A stretch of DNA of 64,000 bases from Leptolyngbya sp. FACHB-60. Its GTDB lineage: Bacteria; Cyanobacteriota; Cyanobacteriia; Phormidesmidales; Phormidesmidaceae. The notes beneath the pieces were generated by a model. It did not search any database. It was not told the DNA's origin and worked only from the letters and a program-made list of their open reading frames with translations. The DNA lies in assembly GCF_014695775.1 (NCBI RefSeq), contig NZ_JACJOX010000017.1, positions 248,001 to 312,000 on the forward strand, given 5' to 3'. Positions within the stretch are counted from its first letter, which is position 1. The number at the start of each line of letters is the position of its first letter. This document shows, in pieces, positions 53,861-63,679 of this stretch. The position numbers were made by a program, and so were the translations under genes.

Positions 53861-54637
53861 CTAGAGCGAACTAGAGTCTAAGCTAGCCGCCTCCTCAGGC
53901 GACTGAGGCAGGTGCAGACCACATTCTTGCTTGAGCCCCTTAAAGCGGGTGTCGCGATCGTTGTCGTCAGCGGCCGTGATCGGACGGCTAGAGTGCCAAT
54001 CGCCCACGGTCACATAGCCCTGTTCAAACAACGGGTGGTAGGGCAAGTCGTGGGCCACCAGGTAGTCGTACACATCCTTAGAAGTCCACTTGAGAATGGG
54101 CAGCAGCTTGTAGCGCCCCCCCTGTTGGCCCACTCGCCCCAGCGACTTGCGGTGGTCAGTCTGGTCCGACCGCAGCCCAGTGAGCCAGGCCGTGGCGTTG
54201 AGGTCGCCCAAAGCCCGCTGCATGGGCTCTACCTTACGGATTTTGTCGTAACGGTTGAGCGCCTCTACATCGTGCTGCTCCCACAGACGACCATGCAGCG
54301 CTTCCATACGGGCCGGGCTAAGGGGCGACTGGTAAACCTTGAGATTGAGGTCGAGGCGAGTCGAGAGATCTTCAGCAAAACGGTAAGTCTCGACCGGCAA
54401 ATAGCCCGTGTCAACCCAAATAATTGGGATTTGTGGCACCACCTGAGTCACCAGGTGCAGCATCACCGCCGACTGAATGCCAAAACTAGTGCTGAGAACT
54501 AGACCATCACCAAAGGTATTGTGGCCCCACTGCACCAAACTGGTGGCGTCAGCTTCTCCCCACTCTCGATTGATAGCATCGAGGTCAAGAACGGGGGCAG
54601 CCTGCCTCTTGCTGGGCAAGAGTGCGACATCTGACAT
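53861..54637 (-). CDS. cysH: Phosphoadenylyl-sulfate reductase CysH
   Basis: This protein of about 258 residues reduces PAPS to sulfite in sulfate assimilation. The nucleotide motif [18 protein letters not shown], then [16 protein letters not shown] and [13 protein letters not shown] are typical. The catalytic Cys is in [10 protein letters not shown] near the C-terminus. The C-C pair that binds an iron-sulfur cluster in APS reductases is absent (that region reads DKIRKVEPM), so PAPS is the likely substrate. The ATG at 54637 has a strong GGAAGGAG site; the longer frame to 54661 lacks one. Confidence 0.93.
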   Translation of the reverse strand: MSDVALLPSKRQAAPVLDLDAINREWGEADATSLVQWGHNTFGDGLVLSTSFGIQSAVMLHLVTQVVPQIPIIWVDTGYLPVETYRFAEDLSTRLDLNLKVYQSPLSPARMEALHGRLWEQHDVEALNRYDKIRKVEPMQRALGDLNATAWLTGLRSDQTDHRKSLGRVGQQGGRYKLLPILKWTSKDVYDYLVAHDLPYHPLFEQGYVTVGDWHSSRPITAADDNDRDTRFKGLKQECGLHLPQSPEEAASLDSSSL

Positions 54638-54661
54638 GGGTTTACTCCTTCCGTTCAACAA

Positions 54662-55007
54662 AGCCGTAGCTCCAGTGCCACAATTCTGTGGTGGTTGTGC
54701 TGTCAGCTAGGCCGCCAGCAGAGTGAATTTATGTTTAAGAACACAAAGTTCATGCTACACCGTAGCTCGGTTCCCTGTATTCTCCTCTGCCGGTAGCCGT
54801 ATTTCGACATTAGCGGATCTACTGATCATAAATGAGTGCAGCAGGGACAATTCGTGACCTGGAGGTCGCTTTTTACGGGAAACCGAACTTAGTGGATCCG
54901 TTTTGCAATGAAGAATCGGCCGTTTGCGTGGTGATTTAGCCAAACCAAAGCGTAATTTAACTCCTAAAATCCAGACTAAATCTTGCTGCGAACCCCACGT
55001 ACCTGCT
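54662..55007. other. Divergent spacer between cysH and puuE
   Basis: About 346 bases. A TGATCA palindrome is near 54825. I found no NtcA-type GTA-N8-TAC site and no RNA gene. It should contain both promoters. Confidence 0.3.
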
Positions 55008-55919
55008 ATGACAATGACTCCTTCCTATCCCCGCGACTTGGTGGGCTACGGCCGCATCCCGCCCCAGGCTCAATGGCCTGGCAACGCCAAAATTGCGGTG
55101 CAGTTTGTCATCAACTACGAGGAAGGGGGTGAAAACTGTATTCTCCACGGCGACGCAGCCTCGGAGGCATTTCTATCGGAAAGTGTGGGGGCTGCACCAC
55201 TGACCGGGGTGCGCAATATAAATATGGAGTCGATGTACGAGTACGGCAGCCGGGCTGGGTTTTGGCGGCTGCACCGATTATTTACTGGCCGGGGTTTGCC
55301 GCTGACGGTGTATGCCGTGGCCATGGCGATGGCCCGTCACCCCGAAGCGATCGCCGCCATGGCCGAGGCCGCCTGGGAGCTCGCCAGCCACGGCTACCGC
55401 TGGATTGACTACCAATACTTCGGCATTGAGGCCGAGCGCGAGCACATTCGCCAGGCAGTAGAGATTCACACCCAGGTAGCGGGCAGTCGGCCTCTGGGCT
55501 TTTACCAGGGCCGCAACAGCCCCAACACCCGCGCCCTGGTGGTCGAAGAGGGCGGCTTTCTCTACGACGCCGACAGCTACGCCGACGACCTGCCCTACTG
55601 GAATACTGAGTACGGTAGGCCACACCTGGTGATTCCCTACACCCTCGACAACAACGACATGCGCTTTGCCACCTACGCGGGATTTAACTCGGGGGATCAG
55701 TTTTTTGCCTATCTGCGCGATGCCTTCGACATTCTTTATGCGGAGGGCGACGAGTGCCCCAAAATGATGAGCATTGGCCTGCATTGCCGCCTGGCGGGCA
55801 AGCCGGGTCGCACGGCGGCACTGGCGAGGTTTTTGGACTATGTGCAGGGGCGCGATCGCGTCTGGATCTGCCGCCGGGTCGACATCGCTCGCCACTGGCA
55901 CGAGCACCACAGTTTGTAA
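55008..55919 (+). CDS. puuE: PuuE-type allantoinase / polysaccharide deacetylase family
   Basis: This protein of about 303 residues matches the cofactor-independent PuuE allantoinases: RDLVGYGRIPPQAQWPGNAKIAV, FVINYEEGGENCILHGD and ASEAFLSE at the N-terminus, then the NodB-like barrel with ASHGYRWIDYQ, GFYQGRNSPNTR and LHCRLAGKPGR. It would hydrolyse allantoin, releasing nitrogen from purines. I start at ATG 55008; the longer frame (from 54924) adds 28 atypical residues. No other purine-degradation gene is in this window. Confidence 0.87.
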   Translation: MTMTPSYPRDLVGYGRIPPQAQWPGNAKIAVQFVINYEEGGENCILHGDAASEAFLSESVGAAPLTGVRNINMESMYEYGSRAGFWRLHRLFTGRGLPLTVYAVAMAMARHPEAIAAMAEAAWELASHGYRWIDYQYFGIEAEREHIRQAVEIHTQVAGSRPLGFYQGRNSPNTRALVVEEGGFLYDADSYADDLPYWNTEYGRPHLVIPYTLDNNDMRFATYAGFNSGDQFFAYLRDAFDILYAEGDECPKMMSIGLHCRLAGKPGRTAALARFLDYVQGRDRVWICRRVDIARHWHEHHSL

Positions 55920-56010
55920 AGACATCTCTAACCTCGCTATGTCCACGACCATCCCAGTCCCTGTTAATGGGAAACCTATGATTAGGTAATCATCATGGGA
56001 GCACAAACAG

Positions 56011-56709
56011 ATGGCCGGAGAAATCATTTCTTACAACGAGATGTGCCAACGGGAAGGCCAATCTAGCCTGCAGCGGGGGATGAACTACGGCATAGGTCAG
56101 GCTTACACAGTGATTTTAATGTCAGTGCGCCGCGGTGCACCCTACCGAGATCGATGGGAAGAAGACGGGTCGGTGCTGATTTACGAAGGACACGACGAGC
56201 CACGGCATGCCGATAGCCCAGAACCTAAACAAATTGACCAACCCAAATTTACTCGCAGCGGCAGGTTTACTCAGAATGGGTTATTCCATCAAGCGGCACA
56301 GCAGTACAAAGAAGATCAAAAACCATCAGCAAGGGTGAGAGTCTACGAGAAGATTATTAACGGAGTATGGTCTTACAACGGAGTTTTTTCGTTGATCGAC
56401 GCCTGGCAAGAATCTGATGGTGTTAGAGATGTATTTAAATTCAAACTCATAGCTTCTTTTGAAGATGAGCTGATAGAAGAAGCATGGGACATACCACCTC
56501 TTACCGAGCGGCGACGTATTATTCCATCGACCGTTAAACAGAATGTCTGGAAGCGTGACGGAGGTAAGTGCACAGTCTGCGGAGCATCCGATGAGTTGCA
56601 CTTTGACCACATCATTCCTTTCAGCCAGGGAGGCACGTCTCTGACCGCTGAGAACGTTCAGTTGCTTTGTGCCAGGCATAACTTAGAGAAAAGTAACAGG
56701 ATCATCTGA
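56011..56709 (+). CDS. SRA-like domain fused to HNH nuclease
   Basis: In this 232-residue protein, residues 15-155 resemble the SRA (YDG) base-flipping domain: RGMNYGIGQAYTVILMSVRRG, GRFTQNGLFHQAA, then VRVYEKIINGVWSYNGVFSL and the VFKFKL strand. A compact HNH nuclease follows: RDGGKCTVCGASDELHFDHI (zinc cysteines, His-Asp-His core) to LLCARHNLEKSN. This arrangement is found in modification-dependent (type IV) restriction enzymes such as ScoMcrA. It would cut DNA with modified cytosine; the exact mark is unknown. A HepT/MntA pair follows directly. Confidence 0.8.
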   Translation: MAGEIISYNEMCQREGQSSLQRGMNYGIGQAYTVILMSVRRGAPYRDRWEEDGSVLIYEGHDEPRHADSPEPKQIDQPKFTRSGRFTQNGLFHQAAQQYKEDQKPSARVRVYEKIINGVWSYNGVFSLIDAWQESDGVRDVFKFKLIASFEDELIEEAWDIPPLTERRRIIPSTVKQNVWKRDGGKCTVCGASDELHFDHIIPFSQGGTSLTAENVQLLCARHNLEKSNRII

Positions 56710-56747
56710 CGTAAATTAGATTTCTTGGCTCAAATAGCGCAACTCCC

Positions 56748-57152
56748 ATGCATCCCCCCGATATCCGCTGGGTTCAGCGATTCGCTAACTTCGAGCGCAC
56801 GTTTTTGCTGCTGCGCGATGCCTTAACGATCGAGTCGCCCTCCCTGGCGGAGCGTGCGGGAATCATTCAGTTCTTTGAACTGGCCTTTGAGCTGGCGTGG
56901 AAGGTGATGAAAGACTATGAGGAGGCCGAAGGCATCGTGGTGAGAACACCCCGAGAGGCGATTAAACAGGGATACCAGATCGGTCTGATTAGTCAAGGGC
57001 ATAGCTGGATGAGTGCTTTGCAAGACCGCAGCCTGACCACGCATACCTACAATGAAGCCACAGCGATCGCCGTCGAAGCCAGCATTCGCAACGACTACTT
57101 TCCCCTGCTGAGCGAACTTTACCAAGTCCTAAAGGTCAAGGCTGATGGTTAA
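56748..57152 (+). CDS. HepT-like HEPN toxin (HI0074 family)
   Basis: This 134-residue helical HEPN protein has the RNase motif R-x4-H-x-Y intact in DRSLTTHTYNEA (about residues 89-100). The tyrosine is the site that MntA modifies in studied systems. The rest (FFELAFELAWKVMKDYEEAEG; TPREAIKQGYQIGLI) fits the HI0074 family. It overlaps the MntA-like gene by 8 nt. The likely role is an RNase toxin held inactive by its partner. The start has no strong ribosome-binding site. Confidence 0.87.
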   Translation: MHPPDIRWVQRFANFERTFLLLRDALTIESPSLAERAGIIQFFELAFELAWKVMKDYEEAEGIVVRTPREAIKQGYQIGLISQGHSWMSALQDRSLTTHTYNEATAIAVEASIRNDYFPLLSELYQVLKVKADG

Positions 57153-57483
57153 CGCCTACGGTCTCACAGAGAGCGACATGGCTCAGATCGTCGGGGCTTG
57201 CGGCCAGTTTGAGGAAATTGCGGCGGTGGTGCTGTTTGGATCTCGGGCCAAGGGCAACTACAAGCCAGGGTCAGACGTAGATTTGGCGGTGAAGGGCGAT
57301 CGCATCACCCGCCGCACCATCGCCCAGCTGGCCGACCTTCTGAATGAAGAGCTGCCGCTGCTCTATTTCTTCGACGTTGTTCACTACAGCAGCTTGGATC
57401 AGCCGTTGGCTGACCACATCGATCGCGTTGGGGTAGTCCTTTACGACGGGGCTAACGCGTTCCCTCAAACCTCTGTTCCATAG
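57145..57483 (+). CDS. MntA-like nucleotidyltransferase antitoxin
   Basis: This 112-residue minimal nucleotidyltransferase has the canonical G-S-x10-D-x-D motif, FGSRAKGNYKPGSDVDLAVKG (about 32-52), and a following hydrophobic strand (PLLYFFDVVHYSSLD) typical of the MNT fold with its third acidic residue. In studied MntA-HepT systems such proteins add AMP to the toxin's tyrosine. It overlaps the HepT-like gene by 8 nt. Confidence 0.88.
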   Translation: MVNAYGLTESDMAQIVGACGQFEEIAAVVLFGSRAKGNYKPGSDVDLAVKGDRITRRTIAQLADLLNEELPLLYFFDVVHYSSLDQPLADHIDRVGVVLYDGANAFPQTSVP

Positions 57484-57539
57484 CACATTCCGTTAGGCGG
57501 TATTATCAACTCCAACGCTAGTCGGCGAGGGAGCTAAGA

Positions 57540-58151
57540 GTGCTGAGTCCTAGGATAATCGGACGGCTGTTGCGCGTGGCTCAGGCCATCGATGACCTGA
57601 GCGAGTGGATTGGCAAAAGTCTGAGCTGGCTGGTGCTGCTCACCGTTGCCGTGGGCTTTTACAACGTTATGGCCCGCTACATTGGCCGCTTTTTGGGCTT
57701 GCAGCTAGCTTCTAACGGGCTGCTCGAGTTGCAGTGGTATCTATTTTCGCTCACCTTCTTGCTCAGCTTTCCCTACATCCTCCAGCAGGGGGGGAATGTA
57801 CGGGTCGATTTTTTGGAGGCGGGCTGGAGCGATCGCCGCAAGGCCATGATTAGCTTTTGGGGCACGGTGCTGTTCCTGATTCCGTTCTGCGTACTGGGGC
57901 TGTGGGTGACGGTGAACCCGGTAATGCAGTCGTGGGGGCTGCTGCCCGACGGCACCTGGGGCCGCTGGGAGATTTCTCCTGACGCCAGCGGGCTGCCTAG
58001 GGCACCGATCAAATCAATGGTGCTGGTGGGCTTTGGGCTGCTGCTGCTCCAGGCTGTGGCCCAAGCGATCAAGTATTGGGCGGTGTGGTGTGGCTACATC
58101 GAGGGCAGACTGCTGCCGGAGGCCGAGGCTGACCTCCCTCCCCTGGAGTGA
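57540..58151 (+). CDS. dctQ: TRAP transporter small permease DctQ
   Basis: This 203-residue protein has four membrane helices. It has the DctQ pattern [21 protein letters not shown] (helix 1) and [20 protein letters not shown] (helix 2), with the [13 protein letters not shown] signature near residue 82. It is the small membrane subunit of a TRAP (Na+-coupled, binding-protein-dependent) organic acid importer. A GTG start has GAGGGAG upstream. It is followed by dctM 65 nt later. Confidence 0.93.
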   Translation: MLSPRIIGRLLRVAQAIDDLSEWIGKSLSWLVLLTVAVGFYNVMARYIGRFLGLQLASNGLLELQWYLFSLTFLLSFPYILQQGGNVRVDFLEAGWSDRRKAMISFWGTVLFLIPFCVLGLWVTVNPVMQSWGLLPDGTWGRWEISPDASGLPRAPIKSMVLVGFGLLLLQAVAQAIKYWAVWCGYIEGRLLPEAEADLPPLE

Positions 58152-58216
58152 GCGGTCATGGGCGATGTCATAGTTTTCAGAATGCAGTTTCTTGAGTCCC
58201 CCTTGTAAGGAGCGCC

Positions 58217-59551
58217 ATGAGCTACGAGTGGTTAGCGATCGCGATGTTCGTTGGCTTCTTTTTGATCTTGATGAGCGGCTACCCCGTGGCGTTTTCCTTT
58301 GCCGGTACGGGGCTGGTATTTGGCCTGGTAGGCTGGCTGCTGGGGGCGTTTGAACCCGCCCGCCTCTTGCTGCTGCCCAACATCTGGTTTGGCACCATGG
58401 CCAACTTCACCCTGCTGGCGATTCCATTTTTTGTGTTTTTGGGCGCGGTGCTCGAAAAGTCGGGTCTGGCGGAGGAGCTGCTAGAGACCATCGGCCTGGT
58501 GCTCGGCCCTCTGCGCGGCGGCATGGCCCTGGCGGTGGTGCTGGTCGGCACCCTGCTGGCGGCGGCGACTGGGGTGGTGGCCGCCACGGTCATTCTAATG
58601 GGATTGATTTCGCTGCCGATTATGCTGCGCCACGGCTACGACAAAGAGCTGGCCGCTGGCACCATTATTGCCTCGGGCACCCTGGCGCAGCTAATTCCGC
58701 CCAGCCTGGTGCTGGTGGTGCTGAGCGACCAGCTGGGGGTGTCGGTGGGCGATCTGTTTTTGGGAGCGCTGATTCCGGGGCTGATGCTGGCCGGAGCCTA
58801 CGCTGTCTACGTGCTAATGGTGGCCTACTTCAAACCCGGTACGGCCCCGCCGCTGCCCCTAGCAATGCGCCAGATCAGCCGCTGGGAGCTGCTAAAGCGG
58901 GCGCTGAAGGCGATCGTGCCGCCGGTGCTGCTGATTTTTGTGGTGCTGGGCAGCATCTTTTTTGGCATTGCCACCCCCACTGAGGCGGGTGCGGTAGGGG
59001 CCGTGGGTGCCTGCGGCCTGGCCGCCCTCAACCGGCGGCTGACGCTCAAGCTGCTGCAAGAGGCCGCCCACGCCACAGCGATCGTGACTGGGGTCGTGCT
59101 GATTATTCTGTTTTGCTCGTCGTTCTTTGGCCTAGTGTTTGATGCGCTGGGGGGTAAGACTCTGATCACCAATCTGCTGGTGAATCTGCCGGGAGGCTAC
59201 CTGACCTTTTTGCTGGTGGCCAACCTGGTAATTTTTGCCATGGGGGTATTTCTAGAATTTATTGAAATTTGCTTTATTGCCATGCCGCTGCTGGTGCCCG
59301 CTGCTCAGGCGCTAGGCATCGACATGGTGTGGTTTGGGGTAGTGATGGCGCTAAATTTGCAGACAGCGTTTATTTCGCCACCTGTCGGGTTCTCGCTGTT
59401 TTATTTGCAGAGCGTGGCCCCAAAGACCATTAGCACCCGAGAAATTCACCGCAGTGCGCTGCCGTTTATGGCCATTCAGCTAGTGGTGCTGATGGTCGTG
59501 ATGGTGTTTCCCCAGACGGTGAGCTGGCTGGTGGAGCGATCGCTCCAGTAG
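58217..59551 (+). CDS. dctM: TRAP transporter large permease DctM
   Basis: This 444-residue protein has about 12 helices and the family signatures [36 protein letters not shown] and the [14 protein letters not shown] and [13 protein letters not shown] motifs that bracket the transport domain. It is the transport subunit paired with DctQ. A GGAG ribosome-binding site precedes the ATG. The likely cargo is a dicarboxylate, 2-oxoacid or amino acid; it ends convergent with the DctP gene 6 nt away. Confidence 0.95.
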   Translation: MSYEWLAIAMFVGFFLILMSGYPVAFSFAGTGLVFGLVGWLLGAFEPARLLLLPNIWFGTMANFTLLAIPFFVFLGAVLEKSGLAEELLETIGLVLGPLRGGMALAVVLVGTLLAAATGVVAATVILMGLISLPIMLRHGYDKELAAGTIIASGTLAQLIPPSLVLVVLSDQLGVSVGDLFLGALIPGLMLAGAYAVYVLMVAYFKPGTAPPLPLAMRQISRWELLKRALKAIVPPVLLIFVVLGSIFFGIATPTEAGAVGAVGACGLAALNRRLTLKLLQEAAHATAIVTGVVLIILFCSSFFGLVFDALGGKTLITNLLVNLPGGYLTFLLVANLVIFAMGVFLEFIEICFIAMPLLVPAAQALGIDMVWFGVVMALNLQTAFISPPVGFSLFYLQSVAPKTISTREIHRSALPFMAIQLVVLMVVMVFPQTVSWLVERSLQ

Positions 59552-59557
59552 CCCCGC

Positions 59558-60700
59558 CTAGGCGGGTGGCTCGCCCCCAGCCTTCAAATTGCTGTAGACA
59601 AAGCGTTCAAAGGCCCCTTGGTTGAGCTGGCTCCAGGCGTAGATGCGATCGCGAAATCCGCGCCAGTCGTCATAGATGGTCTTGAAGTCGGCATCGCTAG
59701 CGGCAAACTCGTCGTAGAGGTCAAACGTGGCCTCCTGGGCGGCGGTCATAATCTCGGCGCTGTATTCGCGCAGCTGCACGCCGTCGTCAACTAGGCGTTG
59801 TAGAGCCTCGTTGTTGCGGGTTTCGTAGCGCGCCAGCATTTCTAGGTTGGCCTCAAAGGCAGCCGTACGGACAATCTGCTGATAGACCTCAGGCAGTTGA
59901 TTCCACTGATCGAGGTTGATCTGCACTTCGAGAGTGCTCCCCGGTTCCCACCAGCTAGGGTAATAGTAGTACTGGGCCACCTTATTCAGCCCCAGCTTTT
60001 CGTCGTCGTAGGGGCCAACCCACTCGGCAGCATCGATCGCCCCGGTTTGCAGTGCCTGAAAAATCTCGCCCCCAGGCAGCGTCTGCACCGTTACCCCCAG
60101 CTTGCTCATCACCTGGCCCCCCAAACCGGGTATGCGCATCTTGAGCCCCGCCAAGTCGCTGACGCTGGCAATCTCGCGGCGAAACCACCCCCCCATCTGC
60201 GCCCCGGTATTTCCAGCGGGGAACTGAATCACGTTGAACTGACGGGCGTAAAACTCCTGGAGCTTGTCCAGCCCGCCCCCCTCGTAGAGCCAGGCGTTTT
60301 GCTGCTGAGGAGTCAGGCCAAAGGGCAGACTGGCCCCAAAGCCCATCACCGGGCTGCGCCCCACGTAGTAGTACGACGCTGTGTGACCACAGGGCACTGC
60401 CCCCTGAGAGACCACATTGAGCACTTCCAGGGGTGGAGCAATTTCGCCAGCGGAGCGGGGTGAAATGGTAAACCGCTCGCCGCTCATGGCGCTGACGCGA
60501 TCGGCAAAGGTTTGAGCCCCACCCAAAATTGTGTCGAGGGCAGCAGGCCAGCTGGTAGCCATCTGCCAGTCAATGCGGGGCAAATCCTCAGCAGTGCCCT
60601 CTGCCACGGGGGAAGAGGCCCCGGTGCAGGCCGCCACACTCGCGGTCGTAGCCGCCGCCACACCCCAGGTTGTCGTTTTAACCAATTGCCGACGCTTCAT
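59558..60700 (-). CDS. dctP: TRAP transporter substrate-binding protein DctP
   Basis: This 380-residue protein has an N-terminus [20 protein letters not shown] with twin arginines and a lipobox-like SVAAC, so it is likely exported by Tat and possibly lipidated. The DctP fold follows, with the substrate-arginine region [23 protein letters not shown] (about 167-190) and [17 protein letters not shown]. The fold resembles TakP-like 2-oxoacid or glutamate-type proteins. It is encoded on the opposite strand to its permeases but directly beside them. Confidence 0.93.
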   Translation of the reverse strand: MKRRQLVKTTTWGVAAATTASVAACTGASSPVAEGTAEDLPRIDWQMATSWPAALDTILGGAQTFADRVSAMSGERFTISPRSAGEIAPPLEVLNVVSQGAVPCGHTASYYYVGRSPVMGFGASLPFGLTPQQQNAWLYEGGGLDKLQEFYARQFNVIQFPAGNTGAQMGGWFRREIASVSDLAGLKMRIPGLGGQVMSKLGVTVQTLPGGEIFQALQTGAIDAAEWVGPYDDEKLGLNKVAQYYYYPSWWEPGSTLEVQINLDQWNQLPEVYQQIVRTAAFEANLEMLARYETRNNEALQRLVDDGVQLREYSAEIMTAAQEATFDLYDEFAASDADFKTIYDDWRGFRDRIYAWSQLNQGAFERFVYSNLKAGGEPPA

Positions 60701-60906
60701 GGCACCTCAACGTAGGGAAACCTCAGAACAAAACAAAGCAGCAGCCATCAATCGGCGACTGCTGCATATTCAAACTGAGGTCGATTGTCCTATAGGTTGA
60801 GATCTGTCTACGCTATCAGTAGGAAATCGTAAGAAATCAAACCCTGCACCGCAGACACTAAGCTAGGCGGCCATTAATGCTGAATTAGTTGGGTTTTAAC
60901 CCGCTA

Positions 60907-61194
60907 CTACTCGCTCAGAATCTTAGGCACCTTGAAGAAGCCATCTTCGCAATCGGGGGCGCAGTCGAGAATAGCATCTCGTTCGGCGAAGGTCTGGAGA
61001 CTATCGGTGCGGGTGATGTTGCTGAGCTCGATGGCGCGGGTAGTAGGCTCTACGTCGTCGGTGTTGAGCTCCTTGAGCTGCTCCACATAGTCGAGAATGC
61101 CGCTGAGCTGCCCGGTAAACTGTGCTTCTTCTTCCGCAGTGAGTTCTAGGCGGGCCAAAAGGGCAACTTTGCGAACTTGTTCAAGATCGATCAT
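60907..61194 (-). CDS. gatC: Glu-tRNA(Gln) amidotransferase subunit C
   Basis: This 95-residue protein is GatC: MIDLEQVRKVALLARLELTAEE, LSGILDYVEQLKELNTDDVEP, and the end with GFFKVPKIL. It stabilises GatA in the GatCAB enzyme that makes Gln-tRNA from Glu-tRNA. Length is normal. It stands alone, as is usual in cyanobacteria where gatA and gatB are elsewhere. Confidence 0.95.
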   Translation of the reverse strand: MIDLEQVRKVALLARLELTAEEEAQFTGQLSGILDYVEQLKELNTDDVEPTTRAIELSNITRTDSLQTFAERDAILDCAPDCEDGFFKVPKILSE

Positions 61195-61322
61195 GGAAAC
61201 GTTATCCAGAAAGGGGAATTAAATCTCATCGGCTATAGGTTGGCTGAGATGCAATGGAACCCAACAACTGTTACCGAGCTGAGGGAGACCAGGGCAAAAG
61301 CCAACCAGTAGAACGACAATTG

Positions 61323-61343
61323 AGGGTGGGCATTGCCCACCCT
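61323..61343. repeat. Dispersed palindrome AGGGTGGGCA-T-TGCCCACCCT
   Basis: Perfect inverted repeat with a one-base centre. This G-T-G-G-G-C-A-centred palindrome is a common dispersed repeat in bacterial and cyanobacterial spacers. A second REP-like stretch lies at about 61389-61425 (complement of GTTGCGTAGAGCGTTAGCG). Together they fill the spacer between gatC and ycf3. Confidence 0.6.
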
Positions 61344-61459
61344 ACAGGCTACAGCTTGGTACTCTGTCAAGTTGCACAACTGGGGCATTTCGTAGATTGA
61401 GTGCCGCTAACGCTCTACGCAACCTGCAGGGAATCAAGGATTTTAAGCGTGACCAACCA

Positions 61460-61981
61460 CTAGAAGAAAATGTCATTCTTCATGCGGCCGGTGTTCTTCA
61501 TCCAGTTTTGGGCTTCGATGTAGTTGTTGGGGGCAATGGTGATGGCCTCTAGCCAGAAGCGGGCTGCCTCATCAAAGAGATTTTCGGCGGTGTCGGTGTC
61601 GCCACTGGCCTCGGCCTGCTCGCCCTTGTAGTGGTAGATCACCGCGATGTTGTTGAGGGCCTGGCACAGGCGAGGGTTTAGATCGAGTGCCTCCTTATAC
61701 TTCTCTAGGGCGATTTCATGTTCGCCGTTGCTGGCGTGAATCAGGCCCATGTTGTAAAGAATGAAGCTTTTATCGTAGGGTTCTTCTTCCAGAGTCAGGG
61801 CCTCGCGGTAGTTTTCCATGGCCTCAGCGTATTCCCCATCGGCCTGGGCAGACATGCCGTCGCGGTAGTAGGCAAAGGCCTCCTTCTGGCTCTTTTTAGT
61901 GGGCATTATCTTCAAAATCATGTCGGCCATGACGGTGAAGGATTTATCGATGAAGTTGTCGTTGCGTTGGGTTCTTGGCAT
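61460..61981 (-). CDS. ycf3: Photosystem I assembly protein Ycf3
   Basis: This 173-residue TPR protein matches Ycf3 along its length: [27 protein letters not shown] at the start, three TPR units (about 35-140) and the end NWMKNTGRM. It acts in the cytoplasm/thylakoid surface to assemble photosystem I subunits. The gene is monocistronic here. Confidence 0.97.
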   Translation of the reverse strand: MPRTQRNDNFIDKSFTVMADMILKIMPTKKSQKEAFAYYRDGMSAQADGEYAEAMENYREALTLEEEPYDKSFILYNMGLIHASNGEHEIALEKYKEALDLNPRLCQALNNIAVIYHYKGEQAEASGDTDTAENLFDEAARFWLEAITIAPNNYIEAQNWMKNTGRMKNDIFF

Positions 61982-62258
61982 GGGTAGCTACGCGCAAATG
62001 AGGGACTTAACGCTTACCTAAGCCCGATGGCGGTGGTGTTGCCGCAGCAGTTGCTCGGGGGCCTAGGCTAGACAAATATATAAATTACACTAGCAAACCC
62101 TGGCAGTTTAATGGCAGCAGCATTGGGGCCACCTGCCGATAGACGGCATTTTTGTGTAGAACTAGAGTTAGCTCAATTCGGCCCTAGGAGTGAGTTCACT
62201 GGCGTGACCCACTTCTGGTTGATGGATCCGAGGGCTATAGCTACGTTATGCCGCTGGA

Positions 62259-62549
62259 ATGGATTTATCTCTTTTACTGGCGATCGCGCTCATCATTGCT
62301 CTCATCTTCTGGCTCAATCGCCGCCAGGGCCGACGACGGCCCGCCGCCAAGCGCTCGCCAACCGCCACCGCCCCGAGTCGATCGGTGCGGGGCCACACCC
62401 AGCGGCAGCTCCTGCGCCTAGTGGGGGGCAACCAGGCTGTGGCCGAGCGCTTGGTCGAGCAGGTGCAGCTGCGCAACCCCAGCCAGAGCCAGCAGTGGTG
62501 CTGGGAAAAAGCGATCTATGATATCCACCGCGATCGCCGCAGCTCGTAG
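62259..62549 (+). CDS. Small conserved membrane protein
   Basis: This 96-residue protein has one N-terminal helix (LSLLLAIALIIALIFWLN, about 3-20), a very basic linker (RRQGRRRPAAKR), and a C-terminal soluble part, RQLLRLVGGNQAVAERLVEQ to WCWEKAIYDIHRDR. I recall similar proteins in many cyanobacteria, where the last segment is conserved. Function unknown. Confidence 0.8.
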   Translation: MDLSLLLAIALIIALIFWLNRRQGRRRPAAKRSPTATAPSRSVRGHTQRQLLRLVGGNQAVAERLVEQVQLRNPSQSQQWCWEKAIYDIHRDRRSS

Positions 62550-62669
62550 GCAAAAACAGAAAAGCGAAGACCGAGGATTGACCAGAGGAGGAAATGACAA
62601 GCCAAGAACCACTAAGTTGAAAACAGCTTTTCCATTCTTCGTTTTTCCACTCTTTTCATGACAGGTCAC

Positions 62670-63590
62670 CTAGTTTCTATGGTTGTTCACATAGTTGACG
62701 CGGGTGCCAGCCCAGTTGAGCTTGCTACGCAGGGTGCCGTAGTAGGAATGGTTCTGCCGCAGGATAATAAAGTGGGCCATCGCCTCAGCGCTGCGCACAT
62801 CCACCCGCTGCCCCGGCCAGATGGCGGTGCCCATAATTCCGTCAGTCCACAGTTTGGTGGTGAGGTCGGGGTCAGCCAGGGGCCACACGCTAACCACTGA
62901 GCCCGGTGGCAGCACAATCGGGCGGCTCGATAGGCTGAGGGGGCAAATGGGCGTCACTACGATTGCATCCATGCCGGGGTGAATAATCGGGCCACCCGCC
63001 GCCACGGTGTAGCCAGTCGAGCCAGTGGGGGTGCTGATCAGCAGACCGTCGCCCTGGTATTGATCCACTACTTCGCCGTCGATCTCCATTTCGAGCATGG
63101 AGGTGATCATGCGATCGGGGGAAGCGGGCTTGATAGCCATTTCGTTGAGGGCCAGGTACATCTCACTGACGGGGTCGAGGTTGGTGCGGTGGCCTTCGTA
63201 GATGCGGGCCTGTAGCATCATGCGCCGCTGAACGGCAAAGCGATCGCTCAGCAGCCGATCCCACACCGACTCGGTGTCATCCATCTCCTCAGAGCTTTCG
63301 GTCAAAAACCCCAGATGTCCGCCAATATTGACCGCCAGAATCGGGATATTCTCAGCAGCCAGATTGCGAGCCGCGGTCAGCGCCGTGCCGTCACCACCAA
63401 ACACAATAGCCAGATTAATTGGCTGACTCACCGAGGCCAAAAACACCGGGTAGGGATTGTCTTTTGGCCCGCTGGGGCCGCGCAAGACCTTGCTGCCCAG
63501 GGCCTCTAGCTGGTGGGCGCACTTCTCGGCCCACTTTTGGCTCAGCCGATTGCCAGCCTTATGGACAATGATGACTTGCTCAAGTTGCAC
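62670..63590 (-). CDS. nadK: NAD(+) kinase
   Basis: This 306-residue enzyme phosphorylates NAD to NADP. The catalytic VFGGDGTALTAARN (G-G-D-G-T, about 60-75), GHLGFLTE and LISTPTGSTGYTVAAGGPI are in place. Cyanobacteria usually carry two NAD kinases; this one cannot be sorted into a branch by eye. It lies about 150 nt downstream of ndhE on the same strand. Confidence 0.95.
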   Translation of the reverse strand: MQLEQVIIVHKAGNRLSQKWAEKCAHQLEALGSKVLRGPSGPKDNPYPVFLASVSQPINLAIVFGGDGTALTAARNLAAENIPILAVNIGGHLGFLTESSEEMDDTESVWDRLLSDRFAVQRRMMLQARIYEGHRTNLDPVSEMYLALNEMAIKPASPDRMITSMLEMEIDGEVVDQYQGDGLLISTPTGSTGYTVAAGGPIIHPGMDAIVVTPICPLSLSSRPIVLPPGSVVSVWPLADPDLTTKLWTDGIMGTAIWPGQRVDVRSAEAMAHFIILRQNHSYYGTLRSKLNWAGTRVNYVNNHRN

Positions 63591-63679
63591 AACAAAATGC
63601 CGTGGGTTGATAGTACAGAGTGAGAGAGCACACCGTCTCCAGCGTACCTAGACAGCAACACCCCAGTGTTTTAAAGACA

